64,000 nucleotides of DNA from Roseburia_D yibonii (GTDB lineage Bacteria > Bacillota > Clostridia > Lachnospirales > Lachnospiraceae), in contig NZ_JACOQH010000003.1 of NCBI RefSeq assembly GCF_014297335.1, positions 186,001-250,000 of the forward strand. Reading direction: 5' to 3'. Below the pieces are notes generated by a model. It saw only the letters and a list, made by a program, of their open reading frames with translations, was not told where the DNA came from and searched no databases. Position numbers and translations under genes: made by a program. This document shows, one piece after another, positions 43,476 to 52,296 of the stretch (position 1 is the first letter of the stretch; every line of letters begins with the position of its first letter).

Positions 43476-43970
43476 TTAAGCCGACACAAACATCACCCGA
43501 TTGCGCCTTGCCAGCGCGATCGCGATATGGCAGACTTCCATCAGCGCGCAGATCTTATCCGCCACTGTGATGATCCATGCCTCTTTGTTTCTCGGAAGAG
43601 GTCCAAGCGGAAACATATGCGACAGGATCGCGTCCCACTCACGTTCGCTGATCTGAAAAACTTCCTTGCTGTTTTTCGCCGCAACCTTCGGATGATAAAA
43701 CGCCTGATGTTCTCCGGTCGGCGTCTTCTCATGAAAGTCATACAGGCAGAAATCATGCAAAAGCCCGGCACGCGCGGCAACACTGGCGTCTGCGCCAAAC
43801 AGATCCGCCATCCGCCAGGACAGATAGGACACATTCAGGCTATGCATCAGCCGGTTCGTCCAGAAATGATGTGTATAGCGGCCAAGCTGCTGAAACTTCG
43901 CATTCTGCAAGATCGGAAGAACGTGCGCCACATATGCAGGGGCAACCTCTTTCGACACTTCAATCTCCAT
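43476..43970 (-). CDS. HD-domain phosphohydrolase
   Basis: 164 residues with the metal-binding pattern of HD proteins: His in RLMHS, His-Asp in AGLLHDFCLYD, His in ILSHMFPLG and Asp in TVADKICALME. Small HD hydrolases of this type act on nucleotides or phosphodiesters; the substrate is unknown. The ATG at 43970 is used; an upstream TTG two codons earlier is possible. The ribosome binding site is weak. Confidence 0.8.
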   Translation of the reverse strand: MEIEVSKEVAPAYVAHVLPILQNAKFQQLGRYTHHFWTNRLMHSLNVSYLSWRMADLFGADASVAARAGLLHDFCLYDFHEKTPTGEHQAFYHPKVAAKNSKEVFQISEREWDAILSHMFPLGPLPRNKEAWIITVADKICALMEVCHIAIALARRNRVMFVSA

Positions 43971-44082
43971 CGGCAATCACTCACTTTCTTTATGTTCTAT
44001 CTTCATTATCGGCAGAACCGCCTTCAAATACAAGGGATTTCCTGTGAATTTTTTCTTAATTCTTTCTTACTTTCCATCGCCT

Positions 44083-45024
44083 TTACATCACGTTCTGCGG
44101 TGTACCGTCCAGATATTTCCTTACATTATCAAAATCAATGATCGCACGCTTTATGAGTGCCTCTTTGGTGGCGAACGCAACATGCGGTGTCGCGATCAGA
44201 TTTTTTGCGTGAAGAAGCGGATGATCCTCCGGTACCGGCGGCTCTGTTTCAAACACATCCACTGCCGCTCCCGCGATCTGACCGTCATTTAAGGCTTTCG
44301 CAAGTGCCGCGCTGTCCACGACCGGTCCACGCGCCGTATTGATCAGCACTGCGCCCGGTTTCATCTTTGCGAGCTCCGCTTCCCCGATCATTCCCCTGGT
44401 CTTCTCATTTAACGGCACATGCAGCGAAATGATATCGCAGGTCTCCAACAGTTCTCCTAACTCCATCCAGGTAACGCCCGGCAGATCTTTTCTGGTTCTC
44501 GAGTACGCATACACCTCGCAGCCAAATGCCTGCGCGATCGCAGCGACACGGCTTCCGATCGCTCCGGTTCCGATGACACCGAATTTTTTTCCTTCCAGTT
44601 CAAAGCCGACCAGTCCGTCCTTTGTCCCGGATTTGCGCACCACCTCATTGCATGGAATGATATTGCGGTAAAGATTGATGAGAAGCCCAAACACCAGATC
44701 CGATACCGCCGCGTTGGAATAGCCCGCGCAGTTGCAGATCGTGATGTTTCTCTTCCGGCATGCCTCCACCGCGATATGATCGATCCCGGTAAACGCGACC
44801 GCAAGCAGCTTTAAGTTTTTGCATCCATCGATCACCGTCTCATTTAACGGAAGGTTTGCGACCACGATGATATCCGCGTCCTTTCCGCGCTCGATCAGCG
44901 TGGCATCATCCGTCACACGGGTATCGTAATAAACGATCTCGGTGTCCCTTCCGACTGCCTTGTCCGCGATCTCCAGTAAAGTTTCCTTTTCCACACCCAA
45001 TGGTTCGATAATTACAAGTTTCAT
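44083..45024 (-). CDS. D-isomer 2-hydroxyacid dehydrogenase
   Basis: 313 residues. It has the NAD-binding loop GVIGTGAIGSRVA, catalytic Arg in LINTARGPVVD, Glu in VFETEPP and His in ATPHVAFATKEA, the order seen in D-lactate, D-glycerate and hydroxypyruvate dehydrogenases. The start at 45024 follows AGGAGAA. A terminator-like hairpin separates it from cysK upstream, though read-through could join them. Substrate not determinable. Confidence 0.88.
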   Translation of the reverse strand: MKLVIIEPLGVEKETLLEIADKAVGRDTEIVYYDTRVTDDATLIERGKDADIIVVANLPLNETVIDGCKNLKLLAVAFTGIDHIAVEACRKRNITICNCAGYSNAAVSDLVFGLLINLYRNIIPCNEVVRKSGTKDGLVGFELEGKKFGVIGTGAIGSRVAAIAQAFGCEVYAYSRTRKDLPGVTWMELGELLETCDIISLHVPLNEKTRGMIGEAELAKMKPGAVLINTARGPVVDSAALAKALNDGQIAGAAVDVFETEPPVPEDHPLLHAKNLIATPHVAFATKEALIKRAIIDFDNVRKYLDGTPQNVM

Positions 45025-45046
45025 ATGCATCTTCTCCTGTTCCTGT

Positions 45047-45096
45047 AAAAAAATTCCCGCCCGGCATACCAAATCTCTCCAGTCTGCTCAGGCGGG
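45047..45096 (-). terminator. terminator after cysK
   Basis: On the minus strand CCCGCC (plus 45091-45096) pairs with GGCGGG (plus 45056-45061), followed by AATTTTTTTA. The loop is about 29 bases. It sits in the leader of the dehydrogenase gene, so it could also attenuate that gene. Confidence 0.7.
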
Positions 45097-45130
45097 ATAA
45101 CCTACTCATATTATATTTCAGATACGACTT

Positions 45131-46063
45131 TTAGTCAATGAACAAAGAGGTGGAATAGTAACGGTCTCCACTGTCAGGAAGCAGTGCTACGATCGTCTTT
45201 CCTGCGTTCTCCGGGCGTTTTGCAACTTCAAGTGCTGCATAAAGCGCTGCTCCGGAAGAAATTCCTACGAGGAAACCTTCGGTGGAAGCAATCTCTTTTC
45301 CGACACGGAACGCGTCATCATTGGCAACCTTGAATACTTCATCATATACCTTGGTATTTAAAGTATCCGGTACGAAGCCTGCGCCGATACCCTGGATCTT
45401 GTGCGGACCGCTCTTTCCTTCGGAAAGTACCGGTGAGCTCTCCGGCTCTACGGCAATGACCTGAACATTCGGATTCTGGGATTTTAAGTATTCTCCGGTT
45501 CCGGTAATGGTTCCGCCTGTGCCGACACCTGCGATAAAGATGTCTACTTTTCCGTCTGTATCATTCCAGATCTCCGGTCCGGTCGTCTTTTTGTGGATCG
45601 CCGGGTTTGCCGGGTTCACAAACTGTCCCGGAATAAAGCTGTTCGGGATCTCTTTGCTTAATTCTTCTGCCTTTGCGATCGCGCCTTTCATTCCCTTGGT
45701 TCCCTCTGTCAGTACGATCTCTGCGCCATATGCCTTTAAGATGTTACGGCGCTCAACGCTCATGGTTTCCGGCATGGTAAGGATCGTGCGGTATCCTTTT
45801 GCAGCTGCGATCGCCGCAAGTCCGATACCAGTGTTTCCGGAAGTCGGCTCAATGATAACAGAGCCTTCCTTTAACAGGCCTTTTTCCTCTGCATCTTCGA
45901 TCATCGCTTTTGCGATACGGTCTTTGACACTTCCTGCCGGGTTGAAATACTCAAGCTTTGCAAGGATCGTTGCCTTTGCGTTGTATTTCTTCTCCATGTT
46001 TACCACTTCTACAAGCGGTGTGTTTCCGATCAGTCCTAATGTTCCTTTATAAATGTTTGCCAT
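45131..46063 (-). CDS. cysK: cysteine synthase A (O-acetylserine sulfhydrylase)
   Basis: PLP enzyme making cysteine from O-acetylserine and sulfide. 310 residues: Schiff-base Lys in NPAGSVKDRIA, the substrate loop EPTSGNTGIGLA, the phosphate cup GTGGTITGTGEYLK and the C-terminal GISSGAAL. The start follows GGAAAG. It lies 38 bases after metY, so both sulfur-assimilation genes are co-transcribed and both fall under the metY leader. Confidence 0.95.
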   Translation of the reverse strand: MANIYKGTLGLIGNTPLVEVVNMEKKYNAKATILAKLEYFNPAGSVKDRIAKAMIEDAEEKGLLKEGSVIIEPTSGNTGIGLAAIAAAKGYRTILTMPETMSVERRNILKAYGAEIVLTEGTKGMKGAIAKAEELSKEIPNSFIPGQFVNPANPAIHKKTTGPEIWNDTDGKVDIFIAGVGTGGTITGTGEYLKSQNPNVQVIAVEPESSPVLSEGKSGPHKIQGIGAGFVPDTLNTKVYDEVFKVANDDAFRVGKEIASTEGFLVGISSGAALYAALEVAKRPENAGKTIVALLPDSGDRYYSTSLFID

Positions 46064-46101
46064 ACTATCTTCCTTTCTGAATGATTCTTTGACTTTTTTG
46101 T

Positions 46102-47409
46102 TTATTTTACTGCCTGAAATGCAATATCAAGATCTTCGATAATATCATCAATGTGCTCGGTTCCGATGGAAAGACGAACCGTGTTCGGCTTGATGCCCTG
46201 CTCTAAGAGTTCCTCGGTACTGAGCTGTGAATGTGTTGTGGATGCCGGATGGATCGCAAGGGATTTTACATCCGCCACGTTTGCAAGCAGGGAAAAGATT
46301 TCCAGATGATCGATGAAATCTTTGGCTGTCTTGTCATCGCCCTTGATCTCAAAGGTGAAGATCGAGCCGCCGCCATTCGGGAAATATTTCTTATATAATT
46401 CCTGCTGTGTCTTATCATCGGTAACAGACGGATGATGTACTTTTTCCACCTGCGGATGATTGTTTAAGTACTCGACTACCTTCAGCGCGTTTTCCACATG
46501 ACGCTCCACTCTAAGCGATAAAGTCTCAAGTCCCTGCAGGAAAATGAAAGAATGGAACGGGGAGATCGTAGCTCCGGTGTCACGAAGCAGGATCGCGCGG
46601 ATCTTTGTGACAAATGCTGCCGGTCCTACTGCCTTGGTAAAGCTGATTCCATGATAACTCGGGTTCGGCTCGGTTAAGGATTTGAACTTGCCGGATGCCT
46701 CCCAGTCAAATTTTCCGCTGTCCACGATCACGCCACCGATGGCTGTTCCGTGTCCGCCGATAAACTTGGTTGCGGAATGTACCACAATGTCCGCGCCGTA
46801 TTCGATCGGGCGAACCAGATACGGTGTTGCGAAAGTATTGTCAACCACAAGCGGGATCTTGTGCGTATGTGCGATCTTTGCAAGTGCCTCGATATCGGTC
46901 ACTTCTGAATTCGGATTGCCCAGTGTCTCTACATAAAGCGCCTTGGTGTTCTCCTGGATCGCTTTGTCAAACGCATCTAAATCGAGTGCGTCCACAAATG
47001 TCGTTGTGATGCCGTACTGCGGAAGTGTATGCTCAAGCAGGTTGTAAGAACCACCGTAAATATTGTTTGCCGCTACGATGTGATCTCCCGCCTGCGCAAG
47101 ATTTTCTATGGTATAGGTGATCGCTGCCGCTCCGGATGCAACCGCAAGTGCCGCAACGCCGCCTTCCAGTGCCGCGATACGTCTCTCAAACACGTCCTCG
47201 GTCGGGTTGGTCAGTCTGCCGTAGATATTTCCGGCATCGGTCAGTCCAAATCTTGCCGCTGCGTGTTCGGAATTGTGGAATACATAGGAAGATGTCGCGT
47301 AGATCGGAACCGCTCTTGCGTCGGTAACCGGGTCTGCTTCTTCCTGTCCGATATGTAACTGTAAGGTTTCGAATTTTAAATTTCTGTCTGTATATGCTGA
47401 TTTGCTCAT
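46102..47409 (-). CDS. metY: O-acetylhomoserine/O-acetylserine sulfhydrylase
   Basis: 435-residue Cys/Met metabolism PLP enzyme that adds sulfide to O-acetylhomoserine (homocysteine) and possibly O-acetylserine. It shows LQLHIGQEEADPVTDARAVPIYATSSYVF at the start, the Schiff-base Lys in VVHSATKFIGGHGTAIGG and the C-terminal SVGTEHIDDIIEDL-type end (here LSIGTEHIDDIIEDL). The ribosome binding site TTGGAG sits right after a sequence that can pair with the cysteine codons of an upstream leader peptide. Confidence 0.94.
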   Translation of the reverse strand: MSKSAYTDRNLKFETLQLHIGQEEADPVTDARAVPIYATSSYVFHNSEHAAARFGLTDAGNIYGRLTNPTEDVFERRIAALEGGVAALAVASGAAAITYTIENLAQAGDHIVAANNIYGGSYNLLEHTLPQYGITTTFVDALDLDAFDKAIQENTKALYVETLGNPNSEVTDIEALAKIAHTHKIPLVVDNTFATPYLVRPIEYGADIVVHSATKFIGGHGTAIGGVIVDSGKFDWEASGKFKSLTEPNPSYHGISFTKAVGPAAFVTKIRAILLRDTGATISPFHSFIFLQGLETLSLRVERHVENALKVVEYLNNHPQVEKVHHPSVTDDKTQQELYKKYFPNGGGSIFTFEIKGDDKTAKDFIDHLEIFSLLANVADVKSLAIHPASTTHSQLSTEELLEQGIKPNTVRLSIGTEHIDDIIEDLDIAFQAVK

Positions 47410-47426
47410 AATATTTTCTCCAATCT

Positions 47427-47487
47427 ATGTGTTGTATTTTTGTTATCTATGTTTCTCATTGAAAAGGCAGCTCATACAACAACACAT
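47427..47487 (-). promoter_or_regulatory. candidate cysteine attenuator hairpin in the metY leader
   Basis: On the minus strand, ATGTGTTGTTGTAT (plus 47474-47487), which contains the three consecutive Cys codons, is complementary to ATACAACACAT (plus 47427-47437) with a 3-base bulge. The 3' arm ends about five bases before the metY TTGGAG site. A ribosome stalled on the Cys codons would open this hairpin and free the site. Confidence 0.55.
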
Positions 47488-47535
47488 TCGATCGTCCTTT
47501 GCAATATATCCAGATGTGATTTTCAAATTCTTCAT
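47443..47535 (-). CDS. 30-residue cysteine-rich leader peptide upstream of metY
   Basis: ATG at 47535 follows AAGGAG (spacing ~10) and opens a 30-codon frame ending at TAA (47443-47445), 33 bases before metY. The peptide begins MKNLKITSGYIAK and contains CCCMSC at residues 18-23, four cysteines in six codons, then LFNEKHR. It resembles poly-cysteine leader peptides known to control cysteine genes in actinobacteria, though no relation is claimed. It lies wholly between the metY promoter and metY. Confidence 0.7.
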   Translation of the reverse strand: MKNLKITSGYIAKDDRMCCCMSCLFNEKHR

Positions 47536-47590
47536 GCTGTCTTCTCTCCTTCTTTGCTTGATTTCATATATATCATATTTGATAAGTATG

Positions 47591-47619
47591 ATTTTATTCC
47601 CGTATTCCTACTTTGTCAA
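47591..47619 (-). promoter_or_regulatory. metY-cysK promoter
   Basis: Minus strand: TTGACA (plus 47614-47619), 17 bases, TAAAAT (plus 47591-47596). This gives a leader of about 175 bases containing the cysteine peptide. Just after the -10, ATCATA-N9-TATGAT is a possible repressor site. Confidence 0.75.
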
Positions 47620-47651
47620 TAGGTTTTCCGGAAATTTGTCATAGGTTTTTT

Positions 47652-47667
47652 TGATAGCTGGCTATCA
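47652..47667. promoter_or_regulatory. palindrome upstream of the metY promoter
   Basis: TGATAGC-TG-GCTATCA, a perfect 7-bp dyad, lies about 33 bases upstream of the metY -35, where an activator such as a LysR-type protein could bind. No regulator is assigned. Confidence 0.4.
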
Positions 47668-47732
47668 GTTTGAAAATACTTTATAATGTAGGTATCGAAC
47701 TTTTTACCTATATGCGCACTTATGAAACAAAA

Positions 47733-47769
47733 CATGCAGGTCAACAGATGAGTCTGTTTGACCTGCATG
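47733..47769 (-). terminator. lon terminator
   Basis: CATGCAGGTCAAACAG pairs with CTGTTGACCTGCATG on the minus strand (one or two mismatches), followed by TTTTGTTTC, 20 bases after the lon stop. Confidence 0.82.
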
Positions 47770-47788
47770 GGGAATGAACCTATTTATT

Positions 47789-50056
47789 TTACTTCAACAC
47801 CAGCTTTAAGACATCCGTCACTTTTTTGACCGGGATGATCTCAAGCTTTTCTTTTACTTCATCTGCCACGTCCGAAAGATCGTCCATATTTTCATACGGG
47901 ATCAGAACTTTCGTGATACCGGCGCGCTGTGCCGCCATCAGCTTCTCCGGCAGTCCGCCGATCGGCATGACGCAGCCCCTTAAGGAAACCTCACCGGTCA
48001 TGGCATATTCCGGGCTTACCGCCTTGCCGGTCACAAGAGACGCAAGCGCAGTCGTAAGCGTGATGCCCGCTGACGGTCCGTCTTTTGGTACGGCTCCTTC
48101 CGGGACATGGATGTGCAGATCGTATTTCTCCCAGTCCGCGGTCTCCTTCGGATAAAGCGATTTGACCAGGCTCACGGCGATCTCGGCGGATTCTTTCATG
48201 ACATCTCCGAGCTGGCCGGTGATCTGCACCTTGCCGCTTCCTTTGGTCTGCATCGTCTCAATAAATAAGATCTCTCCGCCTGCGGATGTCCATGCAAGTC
48301 CGGTCACTACACCAGGCTTTTTCGCTTCCAGGATATGCTCGTGGTGGATCGGTCTGCGATCTAAAAATTCCGGCAGTTTTTTCGCCGTGACCGTAATACT
48401 CTTCTGCTCGCCTTTTACCAGCTTCACCGCCGCATAACGGCAGAGGGTATCCAGTCTCTTTTTCAGTCCACGGACACCGGATTCCATTGTGTAGCCGTTG
48501 ATCAGCGCATGCAGTGCCGCATCCGGCACTTTTAACTGTCTCGCCCTGATTCCCATATTCTTCATCGCCTTTGGCAGAAGATGCCGTTTTGCGATCTCAA
48601 ATTTTTCAAGCTCCGTATAGCCCGGAAACTGAATGACTTCCATACGGTTTAACAGCGGCTCCGGTATCGTGTCGGTCGAATTTGCCGTGCAGACAAAAAG
48701 CACATCCGAAAGATCATACGGCACATTCATGTAATGATCGGTAAAGCTGTTGTTCTGCTCCGGGTCAAGCACTTCTAACAGCGCACTTGCCGGATCCCCG
48801 CTGTAATCCCTGGAAAGTTTATCGACTTCGTCTAAGACCATGACCGGATTGGAAACACCGCTGCGCTTCATGCCCTCCATGATCCGCCCCGGCATTGCTC
48901 CGATGTAGGTACGTCTGTGGCCGCGGATCTCCGCCTCATCCCGGACACCGCCCAGGCTGACACGGATGTATTCACGGTGAAGCGCCTTTGCGATGCTCTG
49001 TCCGATACTGGTTTTTCCGGTTCCCGGCGCTCCGACAAAGAGTAAGATCGAACCCGCCTGCTTTTTATTGAGTGCCATGACCGCCATCTGCTCAATGATC
49101 CTTCTTTTTACTTTCTTTAAGCCATAATGCTCCTCATCAAGTATCTGCTCTGCCTCGGCAAGATCCACATCAAACGCCGGCTCTTTTTTCCAGGAAAGGC
49201 TCGTCACAAAATCCAGATAATCATAGAGCATACCGTACTCATGGCTGTCGCTGCCCTCCTGCTTCATGCGGTTTAACATCTTTTCCGCTTCTTTTTTCGC
49301 CGTCTCATTCATGCCGGATTCCATGATCTTATGCTCAAATTTGCGCACATCCGAAACGTTTTCCGGGTGCATCTCATCGAGCTTGTTCTGCAGAAAATCA
49401 ATCTGCTTTTTCAATGCCTCTTCGCGGTAGATCTTTTCGTGGGAGGCTTTCTGCGCACTTTCCGCCTCCTCACCGATCTCGGATAATTCGATGAATTCGT
49501 AGATCGCCTTTTCGATCAGTTCGATACGCTCTGACCGTGAATCCGTCTCCACCATCGCGTATTTCTCTTCCGGACTTAAATTCAGGTAATTTGCAAGCGC
49601 GCAGACGACCTCCACTGCGTTTTTCCAGCGCAGGATATAGCCTCTCGCCCAGATGCCCCACTGATAATTCTGTGCAAATCCAAGCAGGTCATCTTTTAAT
49701 TTTCCGAAACGCTCTTTCTCCTCTTCCGGCGTAAGATCCTCTGCCTCCGCACGGATCACGGCTGTCGCTGTGACCACGCCTTCCGTCACTTCCACATCCG
49801 AGATCGTCACACGTTCTTTGACACGGATACAGATATTTCCCTCCTCATCCGGATTTTCCACTACACCGGAAACACCGACCGGATAGAAATCATCTGCCGT
49901 AAGCTCCTGCCGCTCTTTTTCCTCTTTTTGCATGACAAAGAGCACATCCTCGCCCGGCTCCGCTTTTTGTGTATGCAGACTTTCAAACAGGTCTTTTTTG
50001 AAATAAAATGTAATTTCCGGTAAAAGAATCATATTATAAACTGGTATTACGATCAT
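47789..50056 (-). CDS. lon: ATP-dependent protease Lon
   Basis: Cytoplasmic protease for damaged and regulatory proteins. 755 residues: N-terminal substrate domain (about 1-195), AAA+ domain with Walker A FVGAPGTGKTS and Walker B VMVLDEVDKL, and the protease domain with catalytic Ser in PKDGPSAGITLT and Lys in GGLPEKLMAAQRAG. The start at 50056 follows AGGAGG. A CIRCE element lies 22 bases upstream, so heat-shock control by HrcA is expected. Confidence 0.96.
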   Translation of the reverse strand: MIVIPVYNMILLPEITFYFKKDLFESLHTQKAEPGEDVLFVMQKEEKERQELTADDFYPVGVSGVVENPDEEGNICIRVKERVTISDVEVTEGVVTATAVIRAEAEDLTPEEEKERFGKLKDDLLGFAQNYQWGIWARGYILRWKNAVEVVCALANYLNLSPEEKYAMVETDSRSERIELIEKAIYEFIELSEIGEEAESAQKASHEKIYREEALKKQIDFLQNKLDEMHPENVSDVRKFEHKIMESGMNETAKKEAEKMLNRMKQEGSDSHEYGMLYDYLDFVTSLSWKKEPAFDVDLAEAEQILDEEHYGLKKVKRRIIEQMAVMALNKKQAGSILLFVGAPGTGKTSIGQSIAKALHREYIRVSLGGVRDEAEIRGHRRTYIGAMPGRIMEGMKRSGVSNPVMVLDEVDKLSRDYSGDPASALLEVLDPEQNNSFTDHYMNVPYDLSDVLFVCTANSTDTIPEPLLNRMEVIQFPGYTELEKFEIAKRHLLPKAMKNMGIRARQLKVPDAALHALINGYTMESGVRGLKKRLDTLCRYAAVKLVKGEQKSITVTAKKLPEFLDRRPIHHEHILEAKKPGVVTGLAWTSAGGEILFIETMQTKGSGKVQITGQLGDVMKESAEIAVSLVKSLYPKETADWEKYDLHIHVPEGAVPKDGPSAGITLTTALASLVTGKAVSPEYAMTGEVSLRGCVMPIGGLPEKLMAAQRAGITKVLIPYENMDDLSDVADEVKEKLEIIPVKKVTDVLKLVLK

Positions 50057-50077
50057 ATGCAATTCCTCCTTTTTTTA

Positions 50078-50104
50078 TCAGCACTCTTTTGTATCGAGTG
50101 CTAA
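50078..50104 (-). promoter_or_regulatory. CIRCE element (HrcA operator) before lon
   Basis: TCAGCACTC-N9-GAGTGCTAA matches the CIRCE consensus TTAGCACTC-N9-GAGTGCTAA at all but one position. It lies between the promoter and the lon start. Confidence 0.92.
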
Positions 50105-50166
50105 CCCGTGTGTAAAAAAATATGCGGTTTCCCGCAAAATCATAACATTCGATACTTCTTTTTTTC

Positions 50167-50194
50167 ATAATAGCACAAAATTCACGCTTGTCAA
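50167..50194 (-). promoter_or_regulatory. lon promoter
   Basis: Minus strand: TTGACA (plus 50189-50194), 16 bases, TATTAT (plus 50167-50172), about 65 bases upstream of CIRCE. Confidence 0.65.
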
Positions 50195-50210
50195 CTGCTT
50201 TTAGAAAATA

Positions 50211-50363
50211 AAGTGTGCGCTTACCGCACACTTTCGCGCGCGAGCGGTATGTTCAACATAAACTTCATCTCCGCGAGCTGCGCATCCCCGCGGAGCGTTT
50301 TTGAATCATAGGAAGGAATTTCCTATGATTCGAAAAAGCCCCTTCCGATTCTCAGAAAGGGCT
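50211..50363 (-). terminator. three consecutive hairpins between the alpha-glucosidase gene and lon
   Basis: AGCCCCTT/AAAGGGCT (50337-50363) followed on the minus strand by TTTTT is the alpha-glucosidase terminator. Next come AATCATAGGAA/TTCCTATGATT (50304-50330, 11 bp) and AAGTGTGCG/CGCACACTT (50211-50233) with an ATTTTC tail. The stretch between them is GC-rich and non-coding. Confidence 0.7.
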
Positions 50364-50391
50364 CCTCATTATGTTTTTTGAATCACACTTT

Positions 50392-52086
50392 TTATTCCAT
50401 CACAGCGACTACACATTCGCAGCTTGTCAATGTCACGCTTCCGCTCTCTTTTGCCTGCGCACAAACCGCCTGCTCCCGTCCCAGATTGGACAAAAGAACC
50501 TGTTTTACGTTTCCATCCAGCTTTAAGGTGTGCTCACCGCTTCCGAAATTGGCAAGCACCAGAACATCCTGCCCGCTTTCTTTGGATTTACGGTGAAACG
50601 CAAAGATATCATCCTTTTCCCGGTACGCCGGCACAAAATCACCATAGGTGAACGTTTCTTTATACGCATCCGATTTCCGCAGTGCGACTAACTTCTTATA
50701 ATAAGAAAGTACGGAATCCGCCCGGTTCTCCTGCTCTTTTACGTTGATCTCTTTGTAATTCGGGTTGAGTGCAAGCCACGGTGTTCCGTCTCCGAATCCC
50801 GCATTCTTCTCATCGCTCCACTGCATCGGCGTTCTCGCGTTGTCACGGCTGTTCTCATAGCAGCATTTTAACGCCTCTTCTTTCGTGCATCCTGCCTCGA
50901 TCGCAACCTTGTACTGATCGATCGTGCTGATATCATCGTACTCGGAAATGTCACCGCGCACGCAGTTCGTCATACCGATCTCCTGTCCCTGGTAAATAAA
51001 TGGGATACCGCGTAAAAGCACTGAGGTTGTCGCCAGCATCTTTTTGCCCGCCTCATTCTGCGCGTACTCCGGCAGATAACGGCTCGCACCTCTCGGCTCA
51101 TCATGGTTTTCAATGATATTTGCCTTAAATCCGATATTTTCCATCTCAAGCTGGGATGCATACACGATATCGCGCCACTCTTTAAATACGATCGGCTTGC
51201 TGTCATACCAGCCATGTTCCCCGAAAGTCAGCTCATGTGCCGAGAAATCAAACATCGTGGAAAAATGTCCGTCCTCGCCGATAAATTCACGCAGTTCGTC
51301 CTCTTTCATATTAAATACTTCGCCGACCGTAAACGCATCGTATTTCTCAAAGGTCTCATGCTTCATTTCCTCTAAGAACTCACCGACACCGTCCACTTCC
51401 TCTACCATCTTGACACAGGACGCAAGTCCGTCCGGGCCGTCCGGCGCAAAGGACGGAAAGCTCGTGTCTTTCTTGATGTTGATGATCGCATCGATACGGA
51501 ATCCGCCAAGTCCCTTGTCTAACCACCAGTTGATCATGTCATAGACCTTGCGGCGCAGCTTCGGGTTCTCCCAGTTTAAATCCGGCTGTTCTTTCGCGAA
51601 CATATGCAGATAATATTTATCACTGCCCGGCACCGGCTCCCAGGCACTTCCGCCAAAATAGGAGCGGTAGTTGCTCGGCGCTTTTCCGTCTTTTCCCTTT
51701 ACAAAATAGAAATAATCCGCATAAGGGCCGTCCGGATCCGCAAGCGCTTTCTTGAAATATTCATGCTGGTCGGAGCAGTGGTTTACAACCAGATCCATCA
51801 CGATATACATATCCCGCTTTTTTGCTTCCGCCAGAAGTTCGTCAAACTCTTCCATCGTACCGAACTCCTCCGCGATCTTATAATAATCCGCGATATCATA
51901 TCCCTGATCCACAAACGGAGATTTGTAGATCGGTGAGAGCCAGATAATGTCGATCCCAAGTTCTTTTAAATAATCCAGCTTAGAGATCACACCGCGAAGA
52001 TCTCCGATACCGTCCCCATTGGTATCGCAAAAGCTCTTCGGATAGATCTGATATGCTACCTTGTCATGCCACCATTTTTTCTTCAT
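50392..52086 (-). CDS. GH13 alpha-glucosidase (oligo-1,6-glucosidase type)
   Basis: 564-residue cytoplasmic GH13 enzyme. The catalytic residues are Asp in GGFRIDAIINIKK, Glu in FTVGEVFN and Asp in IIENHDEPRGASRYL. It begins WWHDKVAYQIYPKSFCDTNGDGIGDLRG, typical of oligo-1,6-glucosidase, sucrose isomerase and trehalose-6-phosphate hydrolase. The start at 52086 follows GGAGGG; the frame extends further but without a site. A divergent AraC gene probably controls it. The exact substrate (isomaltose, maltose or trehalose-6-phosphate) cannot be told. Confidence 0.9.
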   Translation of the reverse strand: MKKKWWHDKVAYQIYPKSFCDTNGDGIGDLRGVISKLDYLKELGIDIIWLSPIYKSPFVDQGYDIADYYKIAEEFGTMEEFDELLAEAKKRDMYIVMDLVVNHCSDQHEYFKKALADPDGPYADYFYFVKGKDGKAPSNYRSYFGGSAWEPVPGSDKYYLHMFAKEQPDLNWENPKLRRKVYDMINWWLDKGLGGFRIDAIINIKKDTSFPSFAPDGPDGLASCVKMVEEVDGVGEFLEEMKHETFEKYDAFTVGEVFNMKEDELREFIGEDGHFSTMFDFSAHELTFGEHGWYDSKPIVFKEWRDIVYASQLEMENIGFKANIIENHDEPRGASRYLPEYAQNEAGKKMLATTSVLLRGIPFIYQGQEIGMTNCVRGDISEYDDISTIDQYKVAIEAGCTKEEALKCCYENSRDNARTPMQWSDEKNAGFGDGTPWLALNPNYKEINVKEQENRADSVLSYYKKLVALRKSDAYKETFTYGDFVPAYREKDDIFAFHRKSKESGQDVLVLANFGSGEHTLKLDGNVKQVLLSNLGREQAVCAQAKESGSVTLTSCECVVAVME

Positions 52087-52296
52087 TTTGTTTCCCTCCT
52101 GCATTTTTGTTTTTCTTATCATTTCACCCACATATTTTTTGGTTCTGTTGCTCTTTTTGTATGATACTGTTATTATAAAACCAGATTTCAAATTTTTCTT
52201 GCACTATATTTTCTTTTTATAACACAAAACTGCCCTGTAAGTCATATTATATTTGGGCAGGCAGAAACTGGATTATACAAATTTGGGAGGACAGGT

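Noticed and set aside
47410..47620. SAM riboswitch or T-box in the metY leader
   Set aside because: None of the conserved strings of S-box or T-box leaders is present; the cysteine peptide explains the leader better.
50211..50363. Small RNA gene made of three hairpins
   Set aside because: No promoter is visible; terminators of the flanking gene explain at least one hairpin.
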